Positions 36,483 through 47,698 of a stretch of DNA of 64,000 nt are shown here, one piece after another. The notes under the pieces are model-generated. The model searched no databases, was not told where the DNA came from, and saw nothing but the letters and a program-made list of their open reading frames with translations. A program made the translations under genes and the position numbers. The stretch spans positions 927,836-991,835 of the forward strand of contig NW_002060949.1 of the NCBI RefSeq assembly GCF_000150275.1, read 5' to 3'. Source of the stretch: Trichoplax adhaerens (Eukaryota; Placozoa; Uniplacotomia; Trichoplacea; Trichoplacidae). Numbering within the stretch: the stretch's first letter is position 1; each line of letters opens with the position of its first letter.

Positions 36483-37546
36483 GACCAATAAGATTGATAT
36501 CTTCATTAGGACGTTTCAAGTAAGTTTTAGCTAATAACAAAATTATATCATATTAGAATAATACTATTAAAATATTAAAATCTGTATCTACTATTAGCAC
36601 ATTCACATGTATAATATAAGCTAATGGAATCAATTGATTTTATATCTTGACGCTAATGATATTAATATTTTCTATATTCGTATTATTAGATAACCTCGAT
36701 ACCCTCGGTTGTGAAGACACCTTGAATTTGATAGCATAGTGCTGAATATCATGAATAGTAGATAATGATAGAAAATTCGTGTAGGGTAGCATTAATGTGT
36801 TCCTATACACGAGAATCAATTTTCTCTTAGTTTACGATGACCTATAAAATAGCTGACTAATCGTTTTGTTTCCATTTTAATATTGCAATATCCTAATCTA
36901 GTTGTAATTAAAATGAAACTTTTGCAAAGAATGATTATCTTCCATTTTCGTAACTGAGTTCTCGATCTTGTCAGCTATCCTAAAATGATCCTAGATATTA
37001 TACCAATCATTTTGAGGAAGATTTGCTTTTGCAAACTCATTAATTTCATTAGAGTACTAGTACAAACTCACGTCGCTTTGCTGACGGTTTACGATAATGC
37101 ACCCATTTGTTAATAATTAACAGATAGTATTACCATTCGACATTATATATACCCTGGTAATAGCCAGGCACTACTGTATTCACAGCACAGCTATGCTTGT
37201 GAAAACTACTTTTCAATAATGCATTCACGGATAAAGCTTGCTCTGTCGTTAACAACTGTTATAAGAAAATGTAATAATCAAAATGGCTGCGTAGAAAACT
37301 CTATAAAGATTCTATGTTTATTCAATTTTCATCAGAGTATTACATCAAATCAAAATTGAAAGGCCCAGTGGCCACCCTTAGCGATATAACGAATACTATT
37401 TTAATAATCAGTACTCTGCAGAAATTACTACCTTAGAGCTATTCGTTTTACATGAAGAAATCTTGAGGTAAAAAGTACTGTAAGAATCTTATACTGACCT
37501 ATTGAAATGAACCCATAATCACAGTCATCTAACAGTAGTATAAATA
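36480..37546. other. LIP-3 3' flank, homologous to LIP-4 and LIP-5 3' flanks
   Basis: Non-coding, but recognisably similar to the flanks at about 42510-43110 and 51631-52210. Shared landmarks include AAGTAAGTTTTAGCT near 36519, a segment around 36690-36760 (ACCTTGAATTTG, ATCATGAATAGTAGAT) and the segment near 36770-36800. The duplicated unit therefore extends well past the coding region. Confidence 0.65.
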
Positions 37547-38575
37547 CCCCCCCCCCCGCTGCTCATTTAAAAAGGTGGGTAGTGGGATTATACGGTAGCG
37601 GTAGCAAGAAACCAAAATAAAAATTGTGAAGAGATCACTATTCACCTTCAATTTATATAAGAATAGCAGTAGCAGTTCTAGTCGATTTAGTGGATGGAGT
37701 TACAATTCATGAGTATATAGATAGCATTGTATCTAATTTTAGGTAGTAATAATTTCTTCTCTACTTTATGGGGCAAAAAGTCTGCCCTTAAATGTAAAGG
37801 TTTAACCTTTACAGTCTTTACAAAAATAATGTCGCTCCGTTCGAGCTAGGGCTGTAGCGGCAGAGATGATACTGCTTGATCACTCGATCGACAACACTTT
37901 ACGTGTCAAACTGATATCCAAAAGACTGTCGTAAACGGGTAGAATGCATAATTTTTATTTTAACCTCTACAGTACAGTTATTTCCTCAATTTGTCCGTTT
38001 TCAACAGTCTTTGGACATCAATTTTGCACAGTGCAGTGCCTAGCTGCCTGGTAAAGCAAAGGGAGACAACCATATGGTGATAACCATGACATTGTTTTTT
38101 GGAAAGGCTGTCAAAATTAAAAATTTTGATTGCAAATTATCGGGATCAAAGTTTAAAATCTCTATTCTCATTCTTGTTAATCATCTTCATCGCAAGTTTT
38201 ATTCTCCGCCATTGCACCATTCCATAAAGTAAAGCTACACCGCCATACTATCAAGTGCGTCTAACCATAATACTTCTAGGCCCAGCTGGTGGTTTATACG
38301 AATTTGGCCGCGAGTATTTTTTTTTAAGGACAAGTTTTTAGTCTGAGGACATGGCCATAACATATTATGTATATTTTATACACGTGACCTTTATTACCAT
38401 CACAGTGGAGTACTTAACTGTACAATGCAGTATTCGCCATATTACACCTATAGGTGTTAATAATCGAACTCTCACTAATTTTTTCCCCCACAGAGGTGTC
38501 TGGAGTTTTCTTCACTTTAGAAGTAATCTCTGGCCTTCGCGAGATCCGTAGTGTTGGAAGCAGAGACAGAGCGGA
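37547..38575. other. Compositionally distinct block upstream of LIP-4
   Basis: Begins with an 11-C run (37547-37557) and is less AT-rich than its surroundings. It ends where homology between the LIP-3 and LIP-4 upstream regions begins. No protein-coding frame was recognised and no inverted or direct terminal repeats were found. It contains a 21-bp inverted repeat at 37793-37813. It could be an insertion or the remains of another sequence that displaced the original promoter. Confidence 0.4.
37793..37813. repeat. Perfect 10-bp inverted repeat, 1-base centre
   Basis: TGTAAAGGTT, a single T, then AACCTTTACA. It could form a short hairpin or be a dimeric binding site. No function is implied by the context. 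Confidence 0.6.
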
Positions 38576-38640
38576 TCTCCTTCATTGACTTATAACTAGT
38601 CGAATCGTTAGTATTAGCAGTATTAACTGAGTCCTAAATC

Positions 38641-41600
38641 ATGTTTAAGCAATTACTCTTTGTTACACTCTTAGTTTTTACCCTGGCTAAATCAAGAGCG
38701 GATGGTAAGATTTTTTTTAAATTGAATTTTAAAAGTTCCTGCAAGCCCATGCAATCTGACAGAATTTACAATTTAACGTAATAATTAGATATCCCTATTA
38801 TGGAATCTACACCCAGTATTGTTGGGTACTGCTGCTGCAGTTGATCTGATCAACGTAGGCAAATTGTCTAATCCACGTTTTAGATTACAATTTCCCATTT
38901 TTAAGATTATCTAATGATAACAAAATCCGATCTAAAATGGAAGCCACAAAACAAAGTTGAATTACACTATCTTTAGCTTTCATTGCTAACTTAACACTAA
39001 ACATTGTATAAATCTTTTTCACCGATGCCTTACTGAATTTCAGTACAGAAACAGTCTTCGAAAAGATTGTATTAACATTAAATGATGCCATTTTTATTAT
39101 ACTCTTTAGAACAGGCGTGTGACTTGTTGAGGTATAGCTCAACTATAAATTAGTGATGTCGTATTCACAATCAAGCGAGACCAGATCATCATATAAATAA
39201 AATGGGATAAATGCCATAAAACATCCGATGCTATTTAAATGTAGCTTATAGAGCTGCAATTCGACTAAATGAACGGGAAGCTAGTGCTATTTTCTAACTT
39301 AGAATTCAGTGGTAAATCTATGTACACTCCATACGGTAGATATTTTCACTCACTCAGCCGTAGCACAAGGAATGCACCCAAAATAATAGCAAGACGAAAG
39401 CCAAAGCGGATAACAAATATTAATAACTTATTCCTGTCTTTAATTACTGTTTTTATACATTCTAACAATCTTAGTCTTGGATATATTTGGGGCTGTACTA
39501 TAAGAGGTTGTATGGCTGCATGCACTACTAGATGTACCAGATGTAGGTATACAATATCTAGAAGTCCATGATTATGATATAAAAATCATTACAGGAGTGA
39601 GAATTAGTTAACGGTATAATAATTCATCGATCCATTCAATACTGGTATTGCGATCCTGTCCAGGATTTACAGAAGAAAGTTTATAAACTAGAAATTAATT
39701 ATGCAATTGATTAAAGTTGCATAAGCGTATATGGCTAATCTATCACGATATTGATGATAAATCATTCCGTTCTTGATAACAAGTACTGCTGCTGTTTAGA
39801 TAGATCGTAGAGCTATTAAAATTATGAATTAGGACAGACTAATTTCGTTATAACTACTAATTCTTAAAGCATTAAAGCGTTTGAATTTTGTGTAAAATAA
39901 GTGCAGTCCCGTTCCTATGTCGAAGTAGATTGCGTGAAAATCGTCAATTATTACTAGTATAGGCTAGGGATAAACCGTTTCGAAATATAAAATTGAATAA
40001 GTGCAAATTATCCTATACATTTTTTATCTAGAGAAATTATGATTATAGGTATTCAATAATATCTAGTTTCCATACATGAGCATTACTATTTACTTATCCA
40101 TTAGCTGCAGATCTTTAAAGTAGCTGCTACTACTATACAACTACTGGTACATTACTATTGATAATTGATTAATTAATTAATTAGTACGTGTATCATCTCG
40201 TATGATTCACTCAAATGGTACTGTTAACCGTTAATCATGAAAATCTATCACCACCATCTGATCATTTATTTCTCATTATCATTCTTTAATATTCTATTAT
40301 TTATCGACAAATTCTTATTTGGGAATATATTCATAGCATGCATAGTATCACCCTAACTTTTCTCCGTAATAGTTAATTATTAAAGAATTTACCCCCCCCC
40401 CCTTACATTGATATTTCTATAATGTACGTTATTCGGGCTTTCTTTCAATATCTACTTTGTAATAATGCAAAAAGTAGGAGTATTAATTTCAATTAGTAAT
40501 GTTACTGGCTAAATATGTTCTCCACAAATTCTACTTAATGGCAGAAACTTGCGATCCCGACCAGAAACTAGGGTGCTATTCAAATACCGGACCATGGAGT
40601 GGATCTGATCTCCCTCAGTCATCTACTAAGATTGGAACCAAATTCTATCTATATACCTGTAAATGCAATACCTCTCACACTCTCGATTACAATAATCCAG
40701 CTTCTATCTCTAATTCTTCTTTCAATGGCAACATCGACACCAAAATTATCATCCACGGATTCAGCAGTAGTTCCTCAGAAGTGTGGGTACATAAAATGAA
40801 GGATGCCTTCTTGACTAAGGGTTGTTTCAATGTTATCCTCGTTGACTGGAGGAAAGGTGCCGAGTCTATGGGGAATGATTTTTTTATTTACTTTCAACCT
40901 GTCGCTAACACCCGTGTTGTTGGAGACCAAATCGCAGAATTGGTTAAAGCTTTGCCAACTAGCAAGAGCAGAATTCACCTTATCGGTCACAGTTTAGGTG
41001 CTCATGTTTCCAGTTTTGCCAGTAAGTTGAAAATTAAATCAATCAAAATTAACGACTTTTCAATCTATTGCAGTCAGTTTAGTGTCCTGTGTACATTTAT
41101 TGATACAGCCTATTTAGAGTTAATTGACTTTATATTAACAGAATATTATTACAATACTCATAAATAGGCGTTCGACTTAATAAAGCTGCGCGTATCAGTG
41201 GTCTCGACCCCGCTGGTCCAAAGTTCGTAGGGCTAGCTAATGCTGTTAAATTAGATAAGACTGATGCCGACTTTGTCGACATTATCCATAGCGACGCCGG
41301 AACTTTCGGCACTACAGAGCCGTCCGGTCATCTTGATTTCTGGCCAAATAATGGCGTAGATCAACCCCAATGTAATCTATTCGATGATGCAGGGCCTGCC
41401 TGCGATCATAGTGCTTCGCACGTATATTACACAGAATCTATCAATTCTGATTGCAATTTTGTTGCTAGACCTTGCTCTAACTATGGTAAATACAAATCTG
41501 GCGGTTGCACTAATTGCTTCTATAAATATTGTCCAGTCATGGGTTACAGAGCTATAGAATTCAAGAAATACTACTTCTACGGCTACGAAAAATACACACT

Positions 41601-42209
41601 CTTCCTTACCACCAACGAGGAGTCGCCATACTGCGGTAGGTATTACCGTCGAATAACGCTTAGTTAGTAAGCTTCCTAACTATTAACTAAGCTTATTAAC
41701 GTTGACTATGTTTATCGACTGTTGCCTACGTAATGATGATGATTGCTAGACTACAGAACTGTAAGAAATACCTACTGCATTTTCGTTAGATCTACTATGT
41801 TTGTTACTATCTTAATTAGTCGGCTAATATTGGAAATTCATTACATCTAAGGTGCTGTAGTTACTCCAACTTACTAATATTATGCGACTACAATCCAATG
41901 TAATCTTACCTCAAGGAATGCATTCTACGTCGAAAACGGGCAATGTTGCGATACTATCAAGCTACAATATTTTAACATACGCTTAGTCGAAATTTCTTGT
42001 TATTTGCATTACTTTGTTCAGTATTAAGTTATCATACGATAACACACGATAAGATATAAATATTACCTCACAAGGATCATAGTACATACTACTAGTAGTT
42101 TATGTCTATATAAACTAATCATCAAACCTAAGGTTGGTTCTCCTTAATTTGACATTAAAATATTCTTATTGTAGCTGGCAATAAACCCGGCAAGCGGTGG
42201 TGGAATTAA
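38641..42209 (+). CDS. LIP-4: secreted lipase, PLAT-less, very short lid, altered C-terminus
   Basis: Four exons encode about 347 residues: 38641-38704, 40545-41021, 41168-41635, 42175-42209. Exon 1 is a signal peptide (MFKQLLFVTLLVFTLA). The domain opens ETCDPDQKLGCYS and keeps GHSLGAH (Ser171), GLDPAGP (Asp194) and ACDHSAS (His261). Only about nine residues lie between the lid cysteines, against about 20 in LIP-3/5, which would leave the active site open. There is a small insertion after VILVDW. The fourth exon is homologous to the tail exon of LIP-3/5, but one base appears to be missing near 42195, so the frame runs to a stop at 42207 instead of the conserved VVEL...LEAEDP. The 13-nt last exon is eroded near 42508. 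The promoter region is unrelated to LIP-3. It may be functional with a new tail or be starting to decay. Confidence 0.82.
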
Positions 42210-44851
42210 TTGATGGTCTAGTATTAGAGGCAGAAGATCCTAAAATATAGTACGTAAGTAGATGCAACTAAATTCACGTCTTAAATTCGCGGAATATAAT
42301 GCAATCTCTTTTGTATTGTATCGATATCGAAAAATAATCTAATTAATAGCAAACTATTGTAGTTGTAGATTGGTGTATCATACGACAATTTTTAGACTAT
42401 TGTATATTGTACAGAGTTTTCTTTTAGAAATTATTCTAGCTATACATAATTCAAAAATATCATAACTTGCAATGCATATATCTAATTGTAACTTTTATGA
42501 ACATGTAGAATAAATATACCAAAACAATGGTTATAGTTACACCAAGACTTTTAAACTAAGTTTAGCTGATGCTAAATATTATGCTATGCTGCAGCAATAA
42601 TCTAAAGATATTACAATCTACTTTCTGAATTGCATATTTATGTCGTGGAAGCTTGTTAAACCAACTAAATTAACATATACATCATGATTACAGAGATATT
42701 TTCCTTTCTCTGTTTGATTAGACACCTCAGCTCTGATGGTATCTTGAACTTGCCATCGTATTATTGATTATTATAACTAGTAGATTATGTTAGAATCTGA
42801 AGTAGTATGATTAAAATGAGTGAGATTAATAATTAATTATAATTGACGAATACATGGTTGAAAATTTGTGCAGTATAGCATTAATATGTTGGTATATATG
42901 AAAAAAACTGCCTATTAGTCTAAAGTGCGTTGTAAGTAGCCAGCTAATCATTTTAATATCGTTGTAGTATTATTTATGCCGTAATGTACTGATCTAGCTG
43001 AAATTAAAATGACTTTGGGAATGAAAATTATCGCCAGTTTTCTATGTTAAGTAAGAGTCCTTGATCTTGTCAGTTATCGTAGCATGATCCTATCATTATA
43101 CCTACCATTTCGACATAAATCTACCTTTGCATAATTTTTATAGTTGTCTGAGTACCATAATGCTACTGCACAATAAATCATATCTACAGAATTATAAGCT
43201 GCTTTGTTAGTTCTTTAAATCATCAATACAGATGCTAATGCACTAAAGCAATTTTGTTGTTGGAAAAGACTGTAAGGGGTATTGCATTATTATGAATTTG
43301 AATGCTCGACACAGTGATATCATGAATACTTTGTCTAATAACATGCTGGCTTATTCGTAATAATCGAAAAAGAATTAAACTATTATGAAATATTTCGTAC
43401 ACGACAGCCTTCATCATCATGAACATCTCTTCTAACATGTCACATTGAAATTAATTCTAGTAGAACAGAAAAATTCGAATAGATTACCCTCTCTGATTTA
43501 GAACCAGGAAGAAAATTTTCTTTTAGTGCCTACTTAGTTGGTTGAGTCTCTTACGTAAGAAAAAAAATCGAATAATGTAAGACTCTAATATCGAAATCAT
43601 CACGTAAAACTATCAAATTTTAATAATAATAATGGAAGATAAAATTGCTTATAGAAATCTTAAACGATTGTCAAATGCCGCCCTTTCTAACTCCCTCGTA
43701 TCTCTATAATTTTCTATTATAAATTGTGACAACATCGTACATTATTTTGCTTGTAAATGCAGAAACATTTTCAGCTACGTATGCGATCATGTAATAGGAA
43801 TCACAAATTAATGCTTAATTTTAAAATTCGATACTAACCTTCATATCTACATTCAATCTAACTTACAGAAGGTACTTTAAAGTCTATCCTAATTTCAATG
43901 AATGGGGGCGTACATTATATATTTCGCTTCATATTTTCTAATTAAGGAGCTCTCACTTAATATTGATATTACTCGTATAATAGTTATTCAGTAATGCACC
44001 TGAAAGACTGATAAACCCTCAGATATTACTCTTTATAAACTAACATTACAAAACTTTCCTTAAAGTACTAGTTTCAACTACCGTATCTTAATACATCCAT
44101 TAAAACTATAGAATATTATACCAATATACATATTATTAGCTTTAATCTACTTTGATACGCTTGCAATTATTTATTTCGATGTATAAAGATTAGATGCCTA
44201 ATTTGACTCGCTATAAGGACAGGTTAAAGACTTTACCACTATTTTTCCTAGATACTGTATAATGGGATCGTTTAAGTGATGTCTATGTAATCATTGTTCC
44301 ACTTATTTTATAAATAAGCGAATAAGTAAAAGTCAAACTTATCAGAAACATTAAATCTGGAATGATGACTATGGTACTTATTGCTACACTAGAATGTCAA
44401 TATTTTTACTTTTAGATATTTATCTTTGCGCAATTTTAGTGTGCAATGATAAATTATAAAGGATGCAAATTAGCATCAAAATTGTAGTTCTATTAAATAT
44501 TAAGAATTCTAGGTTAATCGCCTAATAAATAGTGATGAACCTTGTTTAGTTATGATAAACGTCATCGTTAGTTTGAAATTCATCAATTCAGGTATATCTT
44601 TGTATTAGCAAGCAGAACTGCTAGTCAATCTTAAAAGATAAAAGCATATTTTCAGTCATCAACATGATTTACATAATAAAATTGATTTACTTTGCGCATA
44701 AGGTTAACGAGGTTCAAATAGATTAATAGAAGAGATCGTTTAATCTAGTATACATAGTGGAAATCTCTATGCTAAAAAATAGCCCAAATATTTATTGTGT
44801 ACTGCGTTTAATGTAGTACTAGTCCTATCTAGAGGTTCACATAGTAATCGA
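42210..44851. other. LIP-4 3' flank and intergenic DNA
   Basis: The first part continues the frameshifted tail-exon homology (to about 42250) and the eroded terminal exon (AATAAAT near 42509), then 3' flank similar to LIP-3 and LIP-5 up to about 43110. The remainder is AT-rich without recognisable exons. Confidence 0.55.
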
Positions 44852-45355
44852 TATAATCTCGTTTTTGGCCTATATCATTATAATAGTTAATTGAAACATA
44901 GGCAAAAGATGCTGAATCTACTTTCTATCCCAGCATTGCGTGAAAATCTGCTCGCATTGATTTGTATTAATAATGAATTTATTCAAGAAAGGTATCTGTG
45001 ACTTACTCGTGCATAGCGGTGTACAAGCTACAAATTAATTTATTCGAAGAGGGGTGGAGTCGGGGGTCGAGGGGGGAGAGAGTGGGTGGACGGGAACTCG
45101 GAGGTAGTAATAAATTTTTTACGGGTCAAGGTTTGGAACGAGGGATAACGGGTAGAAGTTTTGGGACTTTTAGGGAATCTAGGCCGTAGTTGCGATCAAT
45201 GAGTATCATAACGATATACATTATGGTCTACTAAAATTACTAAAATGGTATTTTATTAGTCCATATATATGCGTATACGTGAAATGCTAAAGCTCATTAG
45301 CGTGTCTAGCTAAGACTATAGCCACGTGCTTTAAATCTACCAGCGGGCTAAGCGC
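44852..45355. repeat. 504-bp tandem duplication, copy 1
   Basis: The sequence from TATAATCTCGTTTTTGGCC through CCAGCGGGCTAAGCGC recurs immediately downstream with a period of 504 bp and roughly 95 percent identity by eye. Copy 1 is uninterrupted and contains the single ACAAG (45023-45027) at the point where copy 2 carries the LTR. The G-rich tract at 45051-45094 lies inside. An open frame across this unit (44998-45189) is not conserved as protein. Confidence 0.85.
45051..45094 (+). other. G-rich tract, potential G-quadruplex (copy 1)
   Basis: Runs of 4, 5, 6, 3 and 3 G are separated by short loops. The tract is repeated in copy 2 at 46112-46161 with the third run expanded to 10 G. In a genome this AT-rich it stands out strongly. 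Confidence 0.6.
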
Positions 45356-45531
45356 TATAATCTCGTTTTTGGCCTATGTCATTACAATAGTTAATAGAAA
45401 CATAAGCAAAAGATGCCGAATCTACTTTCTATCCCGGCATTTCGTGAAAATCTGCTCGCATTGATTTGTATTAATAATGAATTTATTCAAGAAAGGCATC
45501 TGTGACTTACTCGTTCATAGCGATGTACAAG

Positions 45532-46083
45532 TGTTGCGGTGTTGCCTTGTCAGTAGGATAGTTTAATAAGTACAGTAGTAGCTAGTATGGAGAATATCCA
45601 TATTTGTAGTGCTAGGTAAGATAAGTAATGCCTTAACGTGGATGTTGTTTGTAATAGTTCATTACATATTTGATATTGATTGTTATTGTGTGATAGATAG
45701 CAGTAAGATGAATCAAGTTCTAGTTGATGATAGTTGAATTAGACAACCTACGAGCTTGGATTAAGATTAAGTATGAGTAAGAGATTCAAAATATTTACTG
45801 ATCGAAAAGCTATGCAAGGAACATCTCAGTTCGAGATGTTTCTCCTAATAAGGTATAATAATAATACTGTCGTTGTTTACAAATTAGACGGTTCCTATAT
45901 AAACGGGAATATTTGAGTTGAGTAGTGTGGTAAAAAGTTGTAGGTGTATCTTTGCTAATAAAAGTTTCATCTTTACAGTATTTTGCTATGTGTATTTAAC
46001 GTTAAGTAAAAGGGCGTTTAAGTCAGTAGCTGCTTATAGACTTTTACTGTACGTTACCTTGTCGCAGAAGTGAAATTGTGACA
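45532..46083 (+). mobile_element. 552-bp solo LTR with 5-bp target duplication
   Basis: Starts TGTTGCGG and ends TTGTGACA (TG...CA), flanked on both sides by ACAAG (45527-45531 and 46084-46088). Copy 1 of the surrounding duplication gives the empty site with a single ACAAG. Inside are a TATA box, TATATAAA (45896-45903), and AATAAA (45957-45962) at the spacing expected of U3-R-U5. There is no coding sequence. This identifies a solo LTR left by recombination between the two LTRs of a retrotransposon. Confidence 0.9.
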
Positions 46084-46111
46084 ACAAGCTACAAATTAAT
46101 TTATTCGAAGA

Positions 46112-46161
46112 GGGGTGGAGTCGGGGGTCGAGGGGGGGGGGAGAGAGGGTGGATGGACGGG
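46112..46161 (+). other. G-rich tract, potential G-quadruplex (copy 2)
   Basis: Runs of 4, 5, 10 and then 3 and 3 G. The expanded third run relative to copy 1 suggests slippage. Confidence 0.55.
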
Positions 46162-46425
46162 AACTCGGAGGTAGCAATAAATTTTTGACGTATCAAGGTT
46201 TGGAACGAGGGATAACGGGTAGAAGTTTTGGGACTTTTAGGGAATCTAGACCGACCGTAGTTGCGATTAAATTGAGTATCATAACGATATACATTATAGT
46301 CTACTAATATTACTATAATGGTATTTTATTAGTCCCTATATATGCGTATACGTGAAATGCTAAAGCTCATTACAGTATCTAGCTAAGACTATAGCCACGT
46401 GCTTTAAATCTACCAGCGAGCTAAG

Positions 46426-47614
46426 TATCTAGTATGGCGGTTAAATGAAAAGCAGCTGCGTAACTAAAATTAACGAAAACACCGTTGGACACTGCTAACC
46501 GCTATTCATCTTCATAAGGAATACATACATAGTGCCTTTAAGTGCTTTACCGCTATAATCCCGTAAGAAATTAAATTAACAATTCGTATTTCATACGGTA
46601 TACTTTAAATTGACAATATTTGCTCACGAATTCAACGTTAAAAGTGAAATTATAATTGCCGCGTTTGGCCGAAATGAAATCATTTTCTATGGCAGTTTAT
46701 AGGCTGTAGTATGCTGTACACTACAAGAAATGGATTTATATGGAATTTCATCGTAGAGATTGTTTCATCCTGTAATTTTTAGTAGTCCATGGATACAGTT
46801 TATCTCTAATATGATGAACATAACTATGATCAACCTTAATTAATCTATTTCATGCAGCTATAATTCTAACATAATATATTGAGGATTTTTTAACGTTTTT
46901 TAAAGCGATTTATCTCATATACTTGTGTGTTAGACAGAGTCAAAGCATTTTAATTGTTTCTCAAATCCCTTCAATGCTGTACAATCAATACACTTAATTC
47001 TTGATATAACCTATAAATATCGACTTCAACTATGAAAAGGTCACTATGTCGATAAAAAATTCTAAATCAGATAGTAAATATACCACTGAAAGTATATCCA
47101 CTCTATCTAGGCAAAGCTTAAACAATGATGAGAAGGACTAAATCTACAATAACGGAACTTGAATTACTAATCTGTTTGAACATGATTAATAATTGTATTC
47201 CGATAGTTTTTGCATAATAATCATGGTATGATGTAAGTTGAAATATCTAACTATCATAACAATATTGATAATACATTGCATGAATTATGTGTTGTTTATC
47301 TACTACTCTTGATAAACATAACTGTTTCCAATTTAGCTTATTTTGATTTGTTCGTGCATCTACTTAATTTTACAATGGCCTCTTTTCCTCGTTTACTGTA
47401 GATTAAATGATTTACAAATATTATGGCTATACTGAATCCTTAACAAGACTAAGGTCAAATCAAGCTAATCCAATTAGTATCTCCAATACTAAATCAATAA
47501 AGAAAAAAGCATTTGAATTCGCTTGTGTCAATAAATACGACAAGAAAATGATTGTGTAGTATGATCTCTTCCAAATATATTATGATTATCAGGATCATCA
47601 TGTGATAGCGATGG
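46426..47614. other. Intergenic upstream of LIP-5
   Basis: AT-rich sequence with no recognised exon or mobile element. Confidence 0.5.
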
Positions 47615-47622
47615 TATAAAAG
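47615..47622 (+). promoter_or_regulatory. TATA box of LIP-5
   Basis: TATAAAAG 84 bp upstream of the ATG, the same distance as in LIP-3. Confidence 0.65.
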
Positions 47623-47698
47623 TAACAGATAATCTCGTCGAAGATCACTTACTAGTTGTTAGCGGAGCTGAAAAAGTTAGCATCAAGTTAGACCAAAA

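Larger units (their letters stand above)
45356..46425. repeat. 504-bp tandem duplication, copy 2 (split by LTR)
   Basis: Copy 2 runs 45356-45531 and, after the LTR, resumes at 46089 to about 46425. Both halves align with copy 1 in the same order, so the duplication predates the LTR insertion. Confidence 0.85.

Noticed and set aside
39269-39571. Cys-rich frame inside LIP-4 intron 1
   Set aside because: Starts and ends without supporting signals, no match to a known Cys-rich family, and lies in a long intron.
44998-45189. Gly/Arg-rich frame
   Set aside because: It is a translation of the G-rich tandem duplication and is not preserved as a frame in copy 2.
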